A stretch of DNA of 64,000 nt, from positions 248,001-312,000 of the forward strand of contig CAVYYD010000010.1 of assembly GCA_963772645.1 (NCBI GenBank), in the 5' to 3' direction. The notes beneath the pieces are model-generated. The model made no database searches, was not told the DNA's origin, and saw nothing but the letters and a program-made list of their open reading frames with translations. Below are positions 47,879-58,011 of the stretch, one piece after another; position 1 is the stretch's first letter; each line of letters begins with the position of its first letter. The translations under genes and the position numbers were made by a program. This DNA comes from DASSQJ01 sp963772645 (lineage in GTDB: Bacteria > Actinomycetota > Actinomycetes > Actinomycetales > Dermatophilaceae).

Positions 47879-48832
47879 TCAGGCCGGGACGCGGTGCTGG
47901 CGCCGGAACACCGTGGGAGAGACCCCGGTGCAGCGTGTGAAGTGGTGGCGCAGGAGGGCGGCCGAGCCGAACCCGGCGCTGCGGGCGACCTCCTCGACCG
48001 GCAGGTCGCTCTGCTCGAGGAGCTCGCGGGCGCGCAGCACCCGCTGGTCGGTGAGCCACTGGTGCGGCGTCGTGCCGGTCTCCGCGACGAAGCGTCGCGC
48101 GAACGTCCGCGGCGACATCGTCGCGCGCGCGGCGAGGTCCTCGACCGTGTGCGCGTCCTCGAGGTGCTCGAGCAGGTACGTCAGGACGTCGCCGAGGCTC
48201 TCGGCCGTGGTCGCCGGCACCGGCCGGTCGACGTACTGGCGCTGGCCGCCGTCACGGTGCGGCGGGACCACCATCCGCCGGGCGATCCTGGACGCGACCG
48301 CCGACCCGAGCTCGGTGCGGACCAGGTAGAGGCAGGCGTCGATGCCGGCCGCCGTGCCGGCGCTCGTCACGACGTTCCCGTCGTGGACGTAGAGGACGTC
48401 GGGGTCGACCTCGGCCAGCGGGTGCCGGCGCGCCAGCTCGTCGGCGAGCCGCCAGTGGCTGGCGCACCGCCGCCCGTCGAGGATGCCTGCGGCGCCGAGG
48501 GTGAAGACTCCCGAGCAGACCGAGAGCACCCACGCCCCGCGCTCGACCGCCGCCCGCAGCGCCTCGACGACCTCAGGCGGCGGGGTCCTCGCGGCCGGAG
48601 AGGCCGGGACGGCGACCAGGTCGGCGTCGAGGGTGGCCTCGAGCCCGTAGGGCACCGTGACGCTGGTGCCGTTGCCGGCGTCGATCGGCCCGGGACGGGC
48701 CGCGCAGACCCGGAAGTGGAACGGCGGCACGCCGTCGTCGGTCCGGTCGATCCCGAAGACCTCGGCGAGCACGCCGAACTCGAAGAGCGAGACCGGTTCC
48801 TGGAGGACGACGGCGACGGTGCGCAGGGCCAT
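47879..48832 (-). CDS. GlxA-type AraC-family regulator
   Basis: 317 residues. The first ~170 residues are a DJ-1/PfpI-like domain with nucleophile-elbow cysteine (VLSVCSGVFTLGAAGIL); the C-terminal ~100 are two AraC HTHs (TVEDLAARATMSPRTFARRF; LPVEEVARSAGFGSAALLRHHF). Such proteins sense small metabolites. Repeated TGGCAGG sites lie immediately upstream, suggesting autoregulation and control of the small divergent gene. Confidence 0.88.
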   Translation of the reverse strand: MALRTVAVVLQEPVSLFEFGVLAEVFGIDRTDDGVPPFHFRVCAARPGPIDAGNGTSVTVPYGLEATLDADLVAVPASPAARTPPPEVVEALRAAVERGAWVLSVCSGVFTLGAAGILDGRRCASHWRLADELARRHPLAEVDPDVLYVHDGNVVTSAGTAAGIDACLYLVRTELGSAVASRIARRMVVPPHRDGGQRQYVDRPVPATTAESLGDVLTYLLEHLEDAHTVEDLAARATMSPRTFARRFVAETGTTPHQWLTDQRVLRARELLEQSDLPVEEVARSAGFGSAALLRHHFTRCTGVSPTVFRRQHRVPA

Positions 48833-48842
48833 GCGGCCAGTA

Positions 48843-48894
48843 TGGCAGGAAATCGACGATCGCCGTCATCTCTGCCACTGTTGGCAGGTATTGA
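48843..48894. promoter_or_regulatory. Repeated TGGCAGG sites between the GlxA-type regulator and a divergent small gene
   Basis: TGGCAGGAAATCGA (48843-48856) and TGGCAGGTATTGA (48882-48894) are near-direct repeats; TGCCACTGTTGGCA (48873-48886) is an inverted repeat sharing the second copy. Layout fits AraC-type binding in a divergent promoter. Confidence 0.5.
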
Positions 48895-48914
48895 CCGGGC
48901 GCATGATTACCGCC

Positions 48915-49112
48915 ATGACCACCACGCACAGCATCCTCGAGACGGTCCTCTCCCTCGGGGGCCTCGCCGCCCTCCTCAGCCCCGCGGTCGTGCTCATGGA
49001 GCGCACCCACCGCCGGGCCCGCGCCGCGTCCGGCCGGCGCACGTCCCACGTCACCGTCCGGGACGACGCGGACCTGCGCCGGGTCGCGGCGGAGCGCCTC
49101 GTGGCCTGCTGA
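48915..49112 (+). CDS. Small putative membrane protein
   Basis: 65 residues from the ATG at 48915 (69 from 48903). MTTTHSILETVLSLGGLAALLSPAVVLM contains one hydrophobic helix, followed by a basic RTHRRARAASGRR and a charged C-terminus ending VAC. Codon use is high-GC and consistent with a real gene. It is divergent from the GlxA-type regulator and ends before a strong terminator. No family recognised. Confidence 0.5.
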   Translation: MTTTHSILETVLSLGGLAALLSPAVVLMERTHRRARAASGRRTSHVTVRDDADLRRVAAERLVAC

Positions 49113-49142
49113 GCCCGCGCCGGCGGGGCGTCGCCGACGAGA

Positions 49143-49172
49143 GCGGCCCGCCCCCCTCGGGGTGCGGGCCGC
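49143..49172. terminator. Bidirectional terminator before coxG
   Basis: GCGGCCCGC (49143-49151) pairs with GCGGGCCGC (49164-49172), with CCCC/GGGG in the loop region, between convergent genes. Confidence 0.75.
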
Positions 49173-49191
49173 CGTCGTGCGTCGGGTCCGG

Positions 49192-49935
49192 TCAGCGACG
49201 TCCGAGGAGGTAGCCGACGGCGAGCCCGACGACTCCAACGACGAGGTAGGGGCCGTAGCTCTTCAGCAGCACCGGGAGCACGGTCGCACCGAGGTCGATG
49301 GAGTCGTCCTCCACCGGAGCGGGCCGGGGGGCCGGCCTCGCGGCGGGGGACGGGGTGGGTGGCGGCGCCGGAGTGGCCGGCGCCGCCGGGGCCTCGGACG
49401 CCGGTTGGGCGCCCGCGGCCGGCCCGGCCACCGGCGGCGTCGCCGCCGGTGGCTGCTGCGGCGGGGACTCCGCCGGAGCCTGCTCGGCCGGCTGCCCGCC
49501 CAGCCGACCCTCGATGCAGCCGATGAACTGCTGGAGGAGCTTGTCGGAGACGTCCTGCATGACGCCCCGGCCGAACTGCGCAGGCTTCCCGGTCACCGAC
49601 AGCTCGGTGGTGACGTCGACCCGGGTGCCCTGCCCGGCCGGAGCCAGCTGGACCGTCACCGTCGCCCCGGCCGTGCCGTTGCCCCGCTTGTCCTTGCCCT
49701 TGGCCTCGATGACCGCGCGGTGGCCGGCGTCGTCGCGGGAGAGGAACTGTCCGGTCCCGGCGTACTGCAGCGCGATCGGCCCCAGCTTGACCTTGACCGT
49801 GCCGGCGAAGCCCTCCGCGGACACCTCGGTGACGGTGGCACCGGGGAAGCAGCCACCCACCTGCTCGAGGTCCATGAAGGTCGCCCAGGCCTGCTCGATC
49901 GGGGCCGGGACGGTGAAGTCGTGGGTCAGCTCCAT
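49192..49935 (-). CDS. coxG: CoxG-type SRPBCC protein
   Basis: 247 residues from the ATG at 49935 (MELTHDFTVPAPIEQAW). The first ~150 residues are a CoxG/SRPBCC fold (FMDLEQVGGCFPGATVTEV, GQFLSRDD). A Pro/Ala linker of ~60 residues leads to a C-terminal TM helix (YLVVGVVGLAVGYLLG) ending in arginines. CoxG in Oligotropha helps recruit CO dehydrogenase to the membrane. Last gene of the structural cox operon, seven bases after coxM. Confidence 0.85.
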   Translation of the reverse strand: MELTHDFTVPAPIEQAWATFMDLEQVGGCFPGATVTEVSAEGFAGTVKVKLGPIALQYAGTGQFLSRDDAGHRAVIEAKGKDKRGNGTAGATVTVQLAPAGQGTRVDVTTELSVTGKPAQFGRGVMQDVSDKLLQQFIGCIEGRLGGQPAEQAPAESPPQQPPAATPPVAGPAAGAQPASEAPAAPATPAPPPTPSPAARPAPRPAPVEDDSIDLGATVLPVLLKSYGPYLVVGVVGLAVGYLLGRR

Positions 49936-49942
49936 CCGAGGG

Positions 49943-50791
49943 TCAGCTCCCGAGCGCCTTCTCGACGGCACGCCGGGTGAGCACCGTGGCGAGGTGGCGC
50001 CGGTAGTCGGCGTCGCCGTTGAGGTCGCTCGGCGGGGTCGTGCCGTCGGCCGCGGAGGCACACGCCTCGGCGACCTCCCCGGCGGACCTGCCGACGAGCG
50101 CCTGCTCGACGGCGGTCGCCCGCAGCGGGGTCGAGCCCATGTTCGTCAGCCCGACCCGGGCCTGGGAGATCGTGCCGCCCTCCGCCTGGAGGGTCACCGC
50201 GACCCCGACGATCGACCACTGGTGCGAGACCCGGACGAACTTCTCGTAGTGCGACACCCAGCCGGTGTGCTTCGGGATGCGGATCTCGGTGAGCAGCTCG
50301 CCCTCGCCCACGGCGGTCTCGAAGAGGTCGACGAAGAAGTCCGAGGCGGCCACGGTCCGCTCGCCGCCGGGCCCGACGACGACGAAGGTGGCGTCGAGGG
50401 CGAGGACCGGGGCACCGACGTCGCCGGCCGGGTCGGCGTGGACCAGCGCGCCGCCGACCGTGCCGCGGTGGCGGATCTGCGGGTCGGCGACCGTCTCGAC
50501 CGCCTCGGCCAGCAGGCTCGCGTGCTCGCGCACGAGGGCGTCCGCCACGACGTCGCTGTACGGGGTCATCGCCCCGACGACGAGGTGGTCGCCGCCGTCC
50601 CGGATGCCGCGCAGCTCCTCGATGCGCCCGAGGTCGACGACCGTCTCCGGCGCGTTGAGCCGCATCCTCAGGATGGGCAGCAGCGACTGGCCACCCGCGA
50701 GGACCTTGGCGTCGTCACCGGCCTCGGCGAGGGCGGAGAGCGCCTCCTGCACGCTCGTCGGGGCCAGGTAGTCGAAGGATGCGGGGATCAC
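49943..50791 (-). CDS. coxM: CO-dehydrogenase-like medium (FAD) subunit
   Basis: 282 residues from a GTG at 50791 overlapping the coxL stop (GTGA). VLAGGQSLLPILRMRL and RHRGTVGGALVHADPAGD are the two FAD-binding motifs of the molybdenum hydroxylase medium subunit; the C-terminal CO_deh_flav_C domain follows. It passes electrons from the iron-sulfur subunit to acceptors. Order S-L-M is that of form II clusters. Confidence 0.9.
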   Translation of the reverse strand: MIPASFDYLAPTSVQEALSALAEAGDDAKVLAGGQSLLPILRMRLNAPETVVDLGRIEELRGIRDGGDHLVVGAMTPYSDVVADALVREHASLLAEAVETVADPQIRHRGTVGGALVHADPAGDVGAPVLALDATFVVVGPGGERTVAASDFFVDLFETAVGEGELLTEIRIPKHTGWVSHYEKFVRVSHQWSIVGVAVTLQAEGGTISQARVGLTNMGSTPLRATAVEQALVGRSAGEVAEACASAADGTTPPSDLNGDADYRRHLATVLTRRAVEKALGS

Positions 50792-53255
50792 TGCGCTGCT
50801 CCGTCCGTCGCGCCGACCGAGGGAGCCTGGTTGCCGGACCCCTCGCTGAAGTGGGCCTGGGCCGCACCGGTGGTGGCGCCGCCGGCCCCCTGGACCGCCC
50901 TCCACACCCGCTCCGGCGTGCACGGCATCTCGACGTCGTGGATGCCCATCGGCCGCAGCGCGTCGACGATCGCGTTGACGACCGCCGGTGTCGAGGCGAT
51001 CGTGCCGGCCTCGCCCACGCCCTTGGTGCCGAGCGTGTTCGTCGTCGACGGGGAGACCGTGTGGTCGGTGACGAAGCTGATCGTGTCGGCCGCGGTGGGC
51101 AGCGTGTAGTCGACGAACGAGCCGCTGACGAGCGTTCCCTGCTCGTCGTACTCGGCGCCCTCCCAGAGCGCCTGGGCGATGCCTTGGACGAGGCCGCCGT
51201 GGACCTGGCCCTCGACGATGAGCGGGTTGACGATCGTCCCGATGTCGTCGACGCAGACGTACTTGCGCATCCGGGTCGCCCCCGTCTCGGTGTCGACCTC
51301 CATCGCGCACAGGTGGGTGCCGTGCGGGAAGGAGAAGCTCACCGGGTCGTAGGTGGCGTCCGCGTCGATGCTCGGCTCGGCGCCGTCCGGGAGGTTGTGC
51401 GCGGCGAAGGTGGCCAGCGCGACGTCGGCGATGCCGACACCCTTGTCGGTGCCCCGGACCGTGAACCGGCCGCCGCTGAACTCGAGGTCGTCGGCGCTGG
51501 CCTCGAGCAGGTGCGCCGCGAAGGGCTTGGCCTTCTCGATGACCTTGTCGGCCGCCCGGACGAGGGCCTCGCCGCCGACGACGAGCGAGCGCGAGCCGTA
51601 GGTGTCCATCCCCTTCGGCGCGATCTGGGTGTCCCCGTGCAGGACCTCCACGCTCTCGAACGGGACCCCGAGGCGGTCGGCGACGATCTGGCTCCACGCC
51701 GTCTCGTGGCCCTGGCCGTGCGCGGAGGCCCCGGTGACGACCTCGACGGTGCCGGTGGCGAGCATCCGGATGCTGGCGTGCTCCCAGCCGCCGGCGCCGT
51801 AGCTGAGCGAGCCGAGGACCCTGGAGGGGGCCAGGCCGCACATCTCGGTGAAGGTCGAGACCCCGAGCCCGAGCTGGACCGGGTCGCCGTCCTCGCGGCG
51901 ACGCTGCTGCTCGGCCCGCAGCTCGTCGTAGCCGAAGAGCTCCTTGGCCTTGGCGGTGGCCGCCTCGTAGTTGCCCGAGTCGTAGGTCATCCCGGCCACG
52001 GTCGTGAACGGGAACTCCTCGTGCCGGATCCAGTTCTTCTCGCGGATCTCGAGGGGGTCGACCCCCACCTCGACCGCGAGCTCGTCCATGATCCGCTCGA
52101 TGGCGAAGGTCGCCTCGGGCCGGCCGGCGCCGCGGTAGGCGTCGACCCACGTCTTGTTCGTCAGCACGGTCCGCACCGTGAAGTGGTATGACCCGAACTT
52201 GTAGATGGAGTTGTACATCCACGCGCCGAGCACCGGGACGCCGCCGCCGACGAGCGCGGCGTAGGCGCCGAGGTCGGCGAGGAGCTCGACCTTGAGCCCG
52301 GTGACCGTGCCGTCCTTCTCGGCGGCCAGCGTGAGCTTCTGCCACTGGTCGCGGCCGTGGTGCCCCGAGACCATCGTCTCGGAGCGGGTCTCGGTGTACT
52401 TGCACGGCTTGCCGAGCTTGCGGGCGACCGCGATCGTCGCGAACTCCTCGGGCGTCGTCTGCAGCTTGCCGCCGAAGCCACCGCCGACGTCCGGGGCGAT
52501 GACGCGCACCTTGGACTCGGGGATGCCCATCGTGGCGGCGATGGCGAAGCGCAGGACGTGCGGCACCTGGGTCGAGGACCACACGGTCATCTGCTCGCCG
52601 GTGGGGTCGACGACGGTCGAGCGCGGCTCCATGAAGGCCGGGACGAGCCGCTGCTGGCGGTACTCGCGCTCGATGACGATGCCGTTCTCGCGGGCCGCGG
52701 CGATCGCCTCCTCCACGTCTCCCCCCGAGCCCTGGGCGGCGGAGTCGAGGGTCCAGACCGCGGAGGTGTTCGTGCCGAGGTCCGGGTGGGCGAGGACGGT
52801 GTCGGCCGCGGCCTCCTTGAGGTCGAGGGCGGCCGGGAGCTCCTCGTAGTCGACATCGACCAGCTCGGCGGCGTCCCGGGCGGCCGCGGCGGTGCGGGCG
52901 GCCACGACGGCAACGATCTCCCCTGCGCACGCGACGTGCTCGATGACGACGGGCAGGTGGGTGGGGCTCTTCTGGTCGGGCGTCAGCGGCCAGGCGGTGA
53001 TGTTGACGCCTTGGCTGTCCTCGAGGTCCTTGCCGGTGAAGACCCCGAGGACCCCTTGGGCGGCGCGCGCCGCAGAGGTGTCGATCGCGGTGACCCTGGC
53101 GTGCGCGAAGGGGCTGCGCACCATCGCGAGGTGGAGCATCCCGGGGAGCTGGAGGTTGTCGGTCCACCGGGTGCGGCCGGTGATGAGGCGCTGGTCCTCC
53201 TTGCGCCGCCGGGCGTTCCCGACCTCGGCGGTGGGACGGTCGTCGACGGCGGTCA

Positions 53256-53256
<1 letters not shown>
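50788..53256 (-). CDS. coxL: CO-dehydrogenase-like large (molybdopterin) subunit, form II
   Basis: 822 residues from the ATG at 53256. VGGGFGGK binds the cofactor, and residues 373-379 read AYRGAGR (bases 52120-52140), the form II signature; form I, proven CO oxidisers, has AYxCSFR. GTKGVGEAGTIAS near the C-terminus contains the catalytic glutamate. The subunit is a xanthine-oxidase-family hydroxylase; true CO oxidation is not assured and another substrate is possible. Confidence 0.92.
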
Positions 53257-53738
<482 letters not shown>

Positions 53739-53776
53739 CCTTGGCTCCTTCGCGAGGGATCCGTGACGTGCCCGTG

Positions 53777-53805
53777 ATCTTGCTTGACCGGTCCGGCGGA
53801 AACAA
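53777..53805 (-). promoter_or_regulatory. Candidate coxS promoter
   Basis: Minus strand TTGTTT (53800-53805), 17-base spacer, CAAGAT (53777-53782), about 40 bases before coxS in a 212-base gap that otherwise holds no gene. Confidence 0.3.
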
Positions 53806-53950
53806 GAGGTTGCGTCGAACCCACAGGGAGGCACAGGTACCAGCGGTGGTCAGCGCGCGGTGAACGGCACCCGCCACCGACTTTCCGTACCGGAAACGAC
53901 CCGGCCGCGGACACCGGCGCGGCGACCGCCGCCGGGGCGCCGGGACCGGG

Positions 53951-54544
53951 TCAGCGCGCGGCGCGCGCCCTGCGGGGCCGAACCTGCGCCGCGAGCGCCG
54001 CCTCGAGGACCTCCCGGACGGAGTCCCGGTCGCGGGGGTCGGCCGAGATCAGGCGCGCACCGGGCGACCAGCGGTCGACGACCCGGCGGTAGTCCTCCAG
54101 CGCCGGCCGGTCGCCGGCGATCTCCAGCCGGGTCACCGCCAGCACGAGCGGGGTGTCCTCGAGCTCGGGGGCGAGGTAGCGCAGCCACTCCTCGGCCTCC
54201 TCGAGGGCGTACTCCGTGTGCCCGTAGAGCCAGAGGACGACGCACGTGGCGCGGACCAGGGCCGAGCGGCGGGTGGTGGCGAACCTGGCCTGGCCCGGGG
54301 CGGCGACGACGGCCACCGGGCCCCCGGGCGCGCTCGACCACTCCCCGTAGTCGCTGCCCTCGTGCTCCCGCAGCCGGCGAGCCACCCGGGTGCCGTCGTC
54401 GTTGACCGCCTGCGGCCCCGCCTCGGTGCGGACCACCGGCAGGTCGGAGATCATGTGCACCGCGGTCGACTTGCCGACGCCGAGGGGGCCGACGAAGGCC
54501 ACCTGCCGGCGCAGCGGCCGGCCCGAGATCGTCTGGAACGCCAT
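53951..54544 (-). CDS. Small GTPase-like P-loop protein (MglA/CvnD-like)
   Basis: 197 residues from the ATG at 54544 (MAFQTISGRPLRRQVAF). P-loop GPLGVGKS (19-26); a switch-II-like APGQARF (82-88), as in the TPGQ/APGQ of conservon GTPases; the G4 position reads TRLE instead of NKxD. It stands alone, without the kinase, Roadblock and DUF742 partners of conservons, between the XdhC and coxS genes. Nucleotide specificity is therefore uncertain. Confidence 0.7.
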   Translation of the reverse strand: MAFQTISGRPLRRQVAFVGPLGVGKSTAVHMISDLPVVRTEAGPQAVNDDGTRVARRLREHEGSDYGEWSSAPGGPVAVVAAPGQARFATTRRSALVRATCVVLWLYGHTEYALEEAEEWLRYLAPELEDTPLVLAVTRLEIAGDRPALEDYRRVVDRWSPGARLISADPRDRDSVREVLEAALAAQVRPRRARAAR

Positions 54545-54738
54545 GAGCCACCTCCTGGCCGCGGGCCACGACCCGCGGACGGACCATCCCCTGCCCGTCT
54601 CCGGGCACGGCCCGGTCCCTCGACGGTAGGGGGTGACCACGGCGTCCGCATCCCGAGACCGGTTCGGACGCGAGAAATGGCCGAACGGCCGACCCGGTCA
54701 CCGTCCGCCGGACCGAGGGGCACCCGTGGTGGTACCGG

Positions 54739-54803
54739 GCCCCGTGGCCCCGGTCGGCCCCGGTCGGCCCCCGTGGCCCCGGTCGGCCCCCGGGGCCCCG
54801 GGG
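54739..54803. repeat. GGCCCCGGTC-type short tandem repeat
   Basis: Four or more degenerate copies of a ~10-base GGCCCCGGTC/GTGGCCCC unit, directly past the xdhC stop. The minus (transcribed-sense) strand has about seven runs of four or more G, so a quadruplex or terminator structure is possible. The rest of 54545-54738 holds nothing I can support. Confidence 0.7.
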
Positions 54804-55967
54804 TCAGCCGGTGCCGACGGCCTCGGCGTGCTCGCCGTGGTGGTGGATCGGGCCGGCGACCTCCTGGAGCCGGGCGCCGCCGCCGCCCCACTGCAGGGCG
54901 ATGATCTCGGCCGCGATGGACACCGCGGTCTCCTCGGGGGTGCGGGCCCCCAGGTCGAGCCCGATCGGCGAGGAGAGCCGCGACAGCCGAGCCTCGGTGA
55001 CCCCGGCCTCGCGCAGCCGCTGGAGCCGGTCCTCATGGGTGCGCCGGGACCCCATCGCGCCGACGTAGGCCACCTCGGGCAGCCCGAGCGCCGTCTCCAG
55101 GACCGGGACGTCGAACTTCGGGTCGTGGGTCAGCACGCAGATGACGGTGCGGCCGTCCACGCGACCCGCGTCCACCTCGGCGCGCAGGTACCGGTGCGGC
55201 CACTCGACGACGACCTCGTCGGCGGCCGGGAACCGGCTCGCGGTCGCGAAGACCGGGCGGGCGTCGCACACGGTCACCCGGTAGCCGAGGAAGGAGCCCA
55301 CGTTTGCGACCGCCGCGGCGAAGTCGATGGCCCCGAAGACGAGCATCCTCGGCCGGGGAGCGTACGCGGCGACGAACACCCGCATCCCCTCCCCCCGGCG
55401 TTCGCCGTCCGGGCCGTAGGTCAGGGTCTCGGTCCGTCCGGCGGCGAGCAGCCCGCGGGCGTCGTCGGTGACCGCGCCGTCGGCCCTCGGCGACCCGAGG
55501 CCTCCGGCCGCCGCGGGGCCGCCGGCGTCCTCGGGACGGACCACGAGGCGACGCCCGAGCCACGCCGGGTCGGGATGCTCGATGACCGTCGCGACCGCGA
55601 CCGGGCGGCCCGCGGCGATGTCCTCGGCGACCTCACCCAGCTCGGGGAAGGTCTCCTGGGACACCTTCTCGACGTAGACGTCGAGGATGCCGCCGCAGGT
55701 CAGCCCGACGGCGAAGGCGTCGTCGTCGGAGACGCCGTAGCGCTGGAGGACCGGTGTGCCGCTGGCCAGGACCTCCTGGCCGAGCTCGTACACCGCGCCC
55801 TCGACGCAGCCGCCGGAGACCGACCCCACCGCCTCGCCGCCCGGGCCGACGAGCATCGAGGCGCCGGCCGGCCGGGGCGCCGAGCGGAAGGTGGCGACCA
55901 CCGTCCCCACGCCGACCGGCTCGCCGGCCCGCCACCAGGTCATCAGCTCGTCCAGGACGTCACGCAC
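54804..55967 (-). CDS. XdhC/CoxF-family Mo-cofactor maturation protein
   Basis: 387 residues from a GTG at 55967 overlapping the CoxE gene by eight bases. N-terminal XdhC_CoxI domain (PRPAGASMLVGPGGEAVGSVSGGCVEGAV, GLTCGGILDVYVE) and C-terminal Rossmann XdhC_C (VFGAIDFAAAVA, VAYVGAMGSRRTHEDRL, PIGLDLGARTPEE). It inserts or sulfurates the molybdenum cofactor of xanthine-oxidase-family enzymes; here presumably CoxL. Confidence 0.88.
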   Translation of the reverse strand: MRDVLDELMTWWRAGEPVGVGTVVATFRSAPRPAGASMLVGPGGEAVGSVSGGCVEGAVYELGQEVLASGTPVLQRYGVSDDDAFAVGLTCGGILDVYVEKVSQETFPELGEVAEDIAAGRPVAVATVIEHPDPAWLGRRLVVRPEDAGGPAAAGGLGSPRADGAVTDDARGLLAAGRTETLTYGPDGERRGEGMRVFVAAYAPRPRMLVFGAIDFAAAVANVGSFLGYRVTVCDARPVFATASRFPAADEVVVEWPHRYLRAEVDAGRVDGRTVICVLTHDPKFDVPVLETALGLPEVAYVGAMGSRRTHEDRLQRLREAGVTEARLSRLSSPIGLDLGARTPEETAVSIAAEIIALQWGGGGARLQEVAGPIHHHGEHAEAVGTG

Positions 55968-57066
55968 GCGCGACCACCTCCGTCAGCTCCTCGAACGCCG
56001 CCATCGAGTGCCCGGCGACGAAGTGGTCGACGTGCGGCAGCACCGCCATGATGCCTCCCTGGACCGGCTCGTAGCCCGGTCGGCCGCGGTGCGGGTTGAC
56101 CCACACGACCCGGTACGCCACCGCCGCGAGCCGCCGCACCTGCTCCCCGAGCGCCCCCGGGTCGTCGCGCTCCCACCCGTCGCTGAAGACGACGACCACG
56201 GCGCCGCGCGCCATCCCCCGGCGCCCCCAGCGGTCGAGGAACACCTTCAGCCCCTCGGCCAGGCGTGTCCCGCCGGACCAGTCGGGGATGGCGCGACCGG
56301 CGGCGACGATGGCGCGGTCCGGGTCCCGCTGGTGCAGCGGACGGGTCACCTGGGTGAGCCGGGTGCCGAGGGTGAACACCTCGACCGGGACCTCCGAGGT
56401 GCAGTACCGGTGGGCGAGCCGGATCAGCGCGTCGGCGTAGGCGCTCATCGAGCCGGAGACGTCGACGAGGAGGACCACCCGGCGGGCCCGGGTCCCCCGG
56501 TGCCGCCAGGCGACCTCGCCCGGCTCCCCCATCCGCCGCAGCATCGCCCGAAGGGTCCGGCGGGCGTCCACCTCGCCGCGCCGCGCCTCGGTGTGCCGGT
56601 GCGCCCGGCGCCGGGGCGGCCGGGGCCGCAGCCGGCCGAAGAGCCGCGCGAGCTCCTCGCGCTCGCGGCGGCTGAGCGTCGCGACGTCGCGGTGGCGCAG
56701 GACCTCGGTGTCGCTGGCCCGCGCCTGGACGACATCGGGGTCCTCGCCGCCCTCGCCCGGGCCGGCGTCGACGCCGTCGAGGCCGGCCCGGGTGACGGTG
56801 GGCAGCGAGCTCGTGGGCCGGCTCCCGGCCCGGGTGCCGCCGAACCACTCGGCGTAGACGAGGTCGTGACGCTCGAGGTCCACCGGCGAGGAGCAGAGCG
56901 TCGCCCGGCCGGCGAGGTAGACCCCGGCCGCGTGCTCCAGCCCGACCGCGGCCACCGCCTCGAGGTAGGTGCGCTCGCGGTCGGCGGTGACGTTCACCCC
57001 GGCGGCCCGTAGGGCGCGCGCGAAGCCGAGGAGGATCTCCTCGGGCGAGCGGGTGGTCTCGGACAC
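55960..57066 (-). CDS. coxE: CoxE-like vWA-domain protein
   Basis: 368 residues. The C-terminal half is a VWA_CoxE domain with MIDAS DVSGSMS and downstream GGTRLAEGLK; the N-terminal half is a conserved helical part plus a charged linker (RPRPPRRRAHRHTEARRGE). With the MoxR ATPase encoded just upstream it forms the CoxDE machine that in Oligotropha matures the Cu-Mo site. Ten bases after coxD. Confidence 0.88.
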   Translation of the reverse strand: MSETTRSPEEILLGFARALRAAGVNVTADRERTYLEAVAAVGLEHAAGVYLAGRATLCSSPVDLERHDLVYAEWFGGTRAGSRPTSSLPTVTRAGLDGVDAGPGEGGEDPDVVQARASDTEVLRHRDVATLSRREREELARLFGRLRPRPPRRRAHRHTEARRGEVDARRTLRAMLRRMGEPGEVAWRHRGTRARRVVLLVDVSGSMSAYADALIRLAHRYCTSEVPVEVFTLGTRLTQVTRPLHQRDPDRAIVAAGRAIPDWSGGTRLAEGLKVFLDRWGRRGMARGAVVVVFSDGWERDDPGALGEQVRRLAAVAYRVVWVNPHRGRPGYEPVQGGIMAVLPHVDHFVAGHSMAAFEELTEVVARA

Positions 57067-57075
57067 GACCCCGCC

Positions 57076-57966
57076 TCAGGCGGTGAGCAGGACGTCGAGG
57101 GCCTTCCTGACCCGCTCGGCGTCCTCCCGGTACTTCACCGCGACCCCGAGCGTGGCGGCCGCGGTCTCGGTGTCCAGCTCGCGGGTGCCCAGCTCGTGCA
57201 GCGCCCGCGCCCAGTCCAGCGTCTCCGCGACGCCGGGCGGCTTGAGCATCTCCCGGTCGGCCCGGATGGTGTGGACCAGGCGGACGACCTGCTCGGCCAG
57301 GGCCGCGGACACCTCGGGTGCCCGGGTGGCGACGATCGCCAGCTCGCGCTCGATGCCGGGGTGCTCGAGCCAGTGGTAGAGGCAGCGGCGCTTGAGGGCG
57401 TCGTGGAGCTCGCGGGTCCGGTTGGAGGTGAGGACGACGACGGGCGGGGTGGCGGCCGAGATCGGACCGAGCTCGGGGATGGTCACCTGCCAGGTGGAGA
57501 GGACCTCGAGGAGGAAGGCCTCGAACTCGTCGTCGGCGCGGTCGATCTCGTCGACGAGGAGGACCGCGGGTGACTCGCGCAGGGCCCGCAGCACCGGCCG
57601 GGCGAGGAGGAAGCGCTCGTCGAAGAGGTCTGCCTCGAGCTCGCGGACGTCGCGGGCGCCGCCCTGGACCGCCTCGAGCGCACGGACGTGGAGGATCTGC
57701 CGGGGGAAGTCCCAGTCGTACAGCGCCTGGCTGGCGTCGATGCCCTCGTAGCACTGGAGGCGGATCAGCGGCAGGTCCATCGTCTCGGCGAGCGCCTCGG
57801 CCAGGGCGGTCTTCCCGGTGCCGGGCTCGCCCTCCATGAGGAGCGGGCGGCCGAGCCGCAGCGAGAGCCAGGCCACGGTGGCCAGGGCGTCGTCGGTGAG
57901 GTAGCCGGATCCCCCGAGGGCGGTGGCGAGGTCGGCGGCGGAGGCGAACGTCGTCCTGGGGTCCAT
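57076..57966 (-). CDS. coxD: CoxD-like MoxR-family AAA+ ATPase
   Basis: 296 residues from the ATG at 57966 (MDPRTTFASAADL); a GTG at 57984 would add six residues and neither has a clear RBS. Walker A GEPGTGKT, Walker B VLLVDEIDRADDE, sensor 1 LTSNRTREL and the arginine finger region KRRCLYHWLE are intact. It probably remodels the large subunit together with CoxE. 45 bases separate it from the DUF202 gene. Confidence 0.9.
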   Translation of the reverse strand: MDPRTTFASAADLATALGGSGYLTDDALATVAWLSLRLGRPLLMEGEPGTGKTALAEALAETMDLPLIRLQCYEGIDASQALYDWDFPRQILHVRALEAVQGGARDVRELEADLFDERFLLARPVLRALRESPAVLLVDEIDRADDEFEAFLLEVLSTWQVTIPELGPISAATPPVVVLTSNRTRELHDALKRRCLYHWLEHPGIERELAIVATRAPEVSAALAEQVVRLVHTIRADREMLKPPGVAETLDWARALHELGTRELDTETAAATLGVAVKYREDAERVRKALDVLLTA

Positions 57967-58011
57967 GGCGACAGCATCACCCACCGGAGGTCCACACGGA
58001 AGCCCGCGGGG

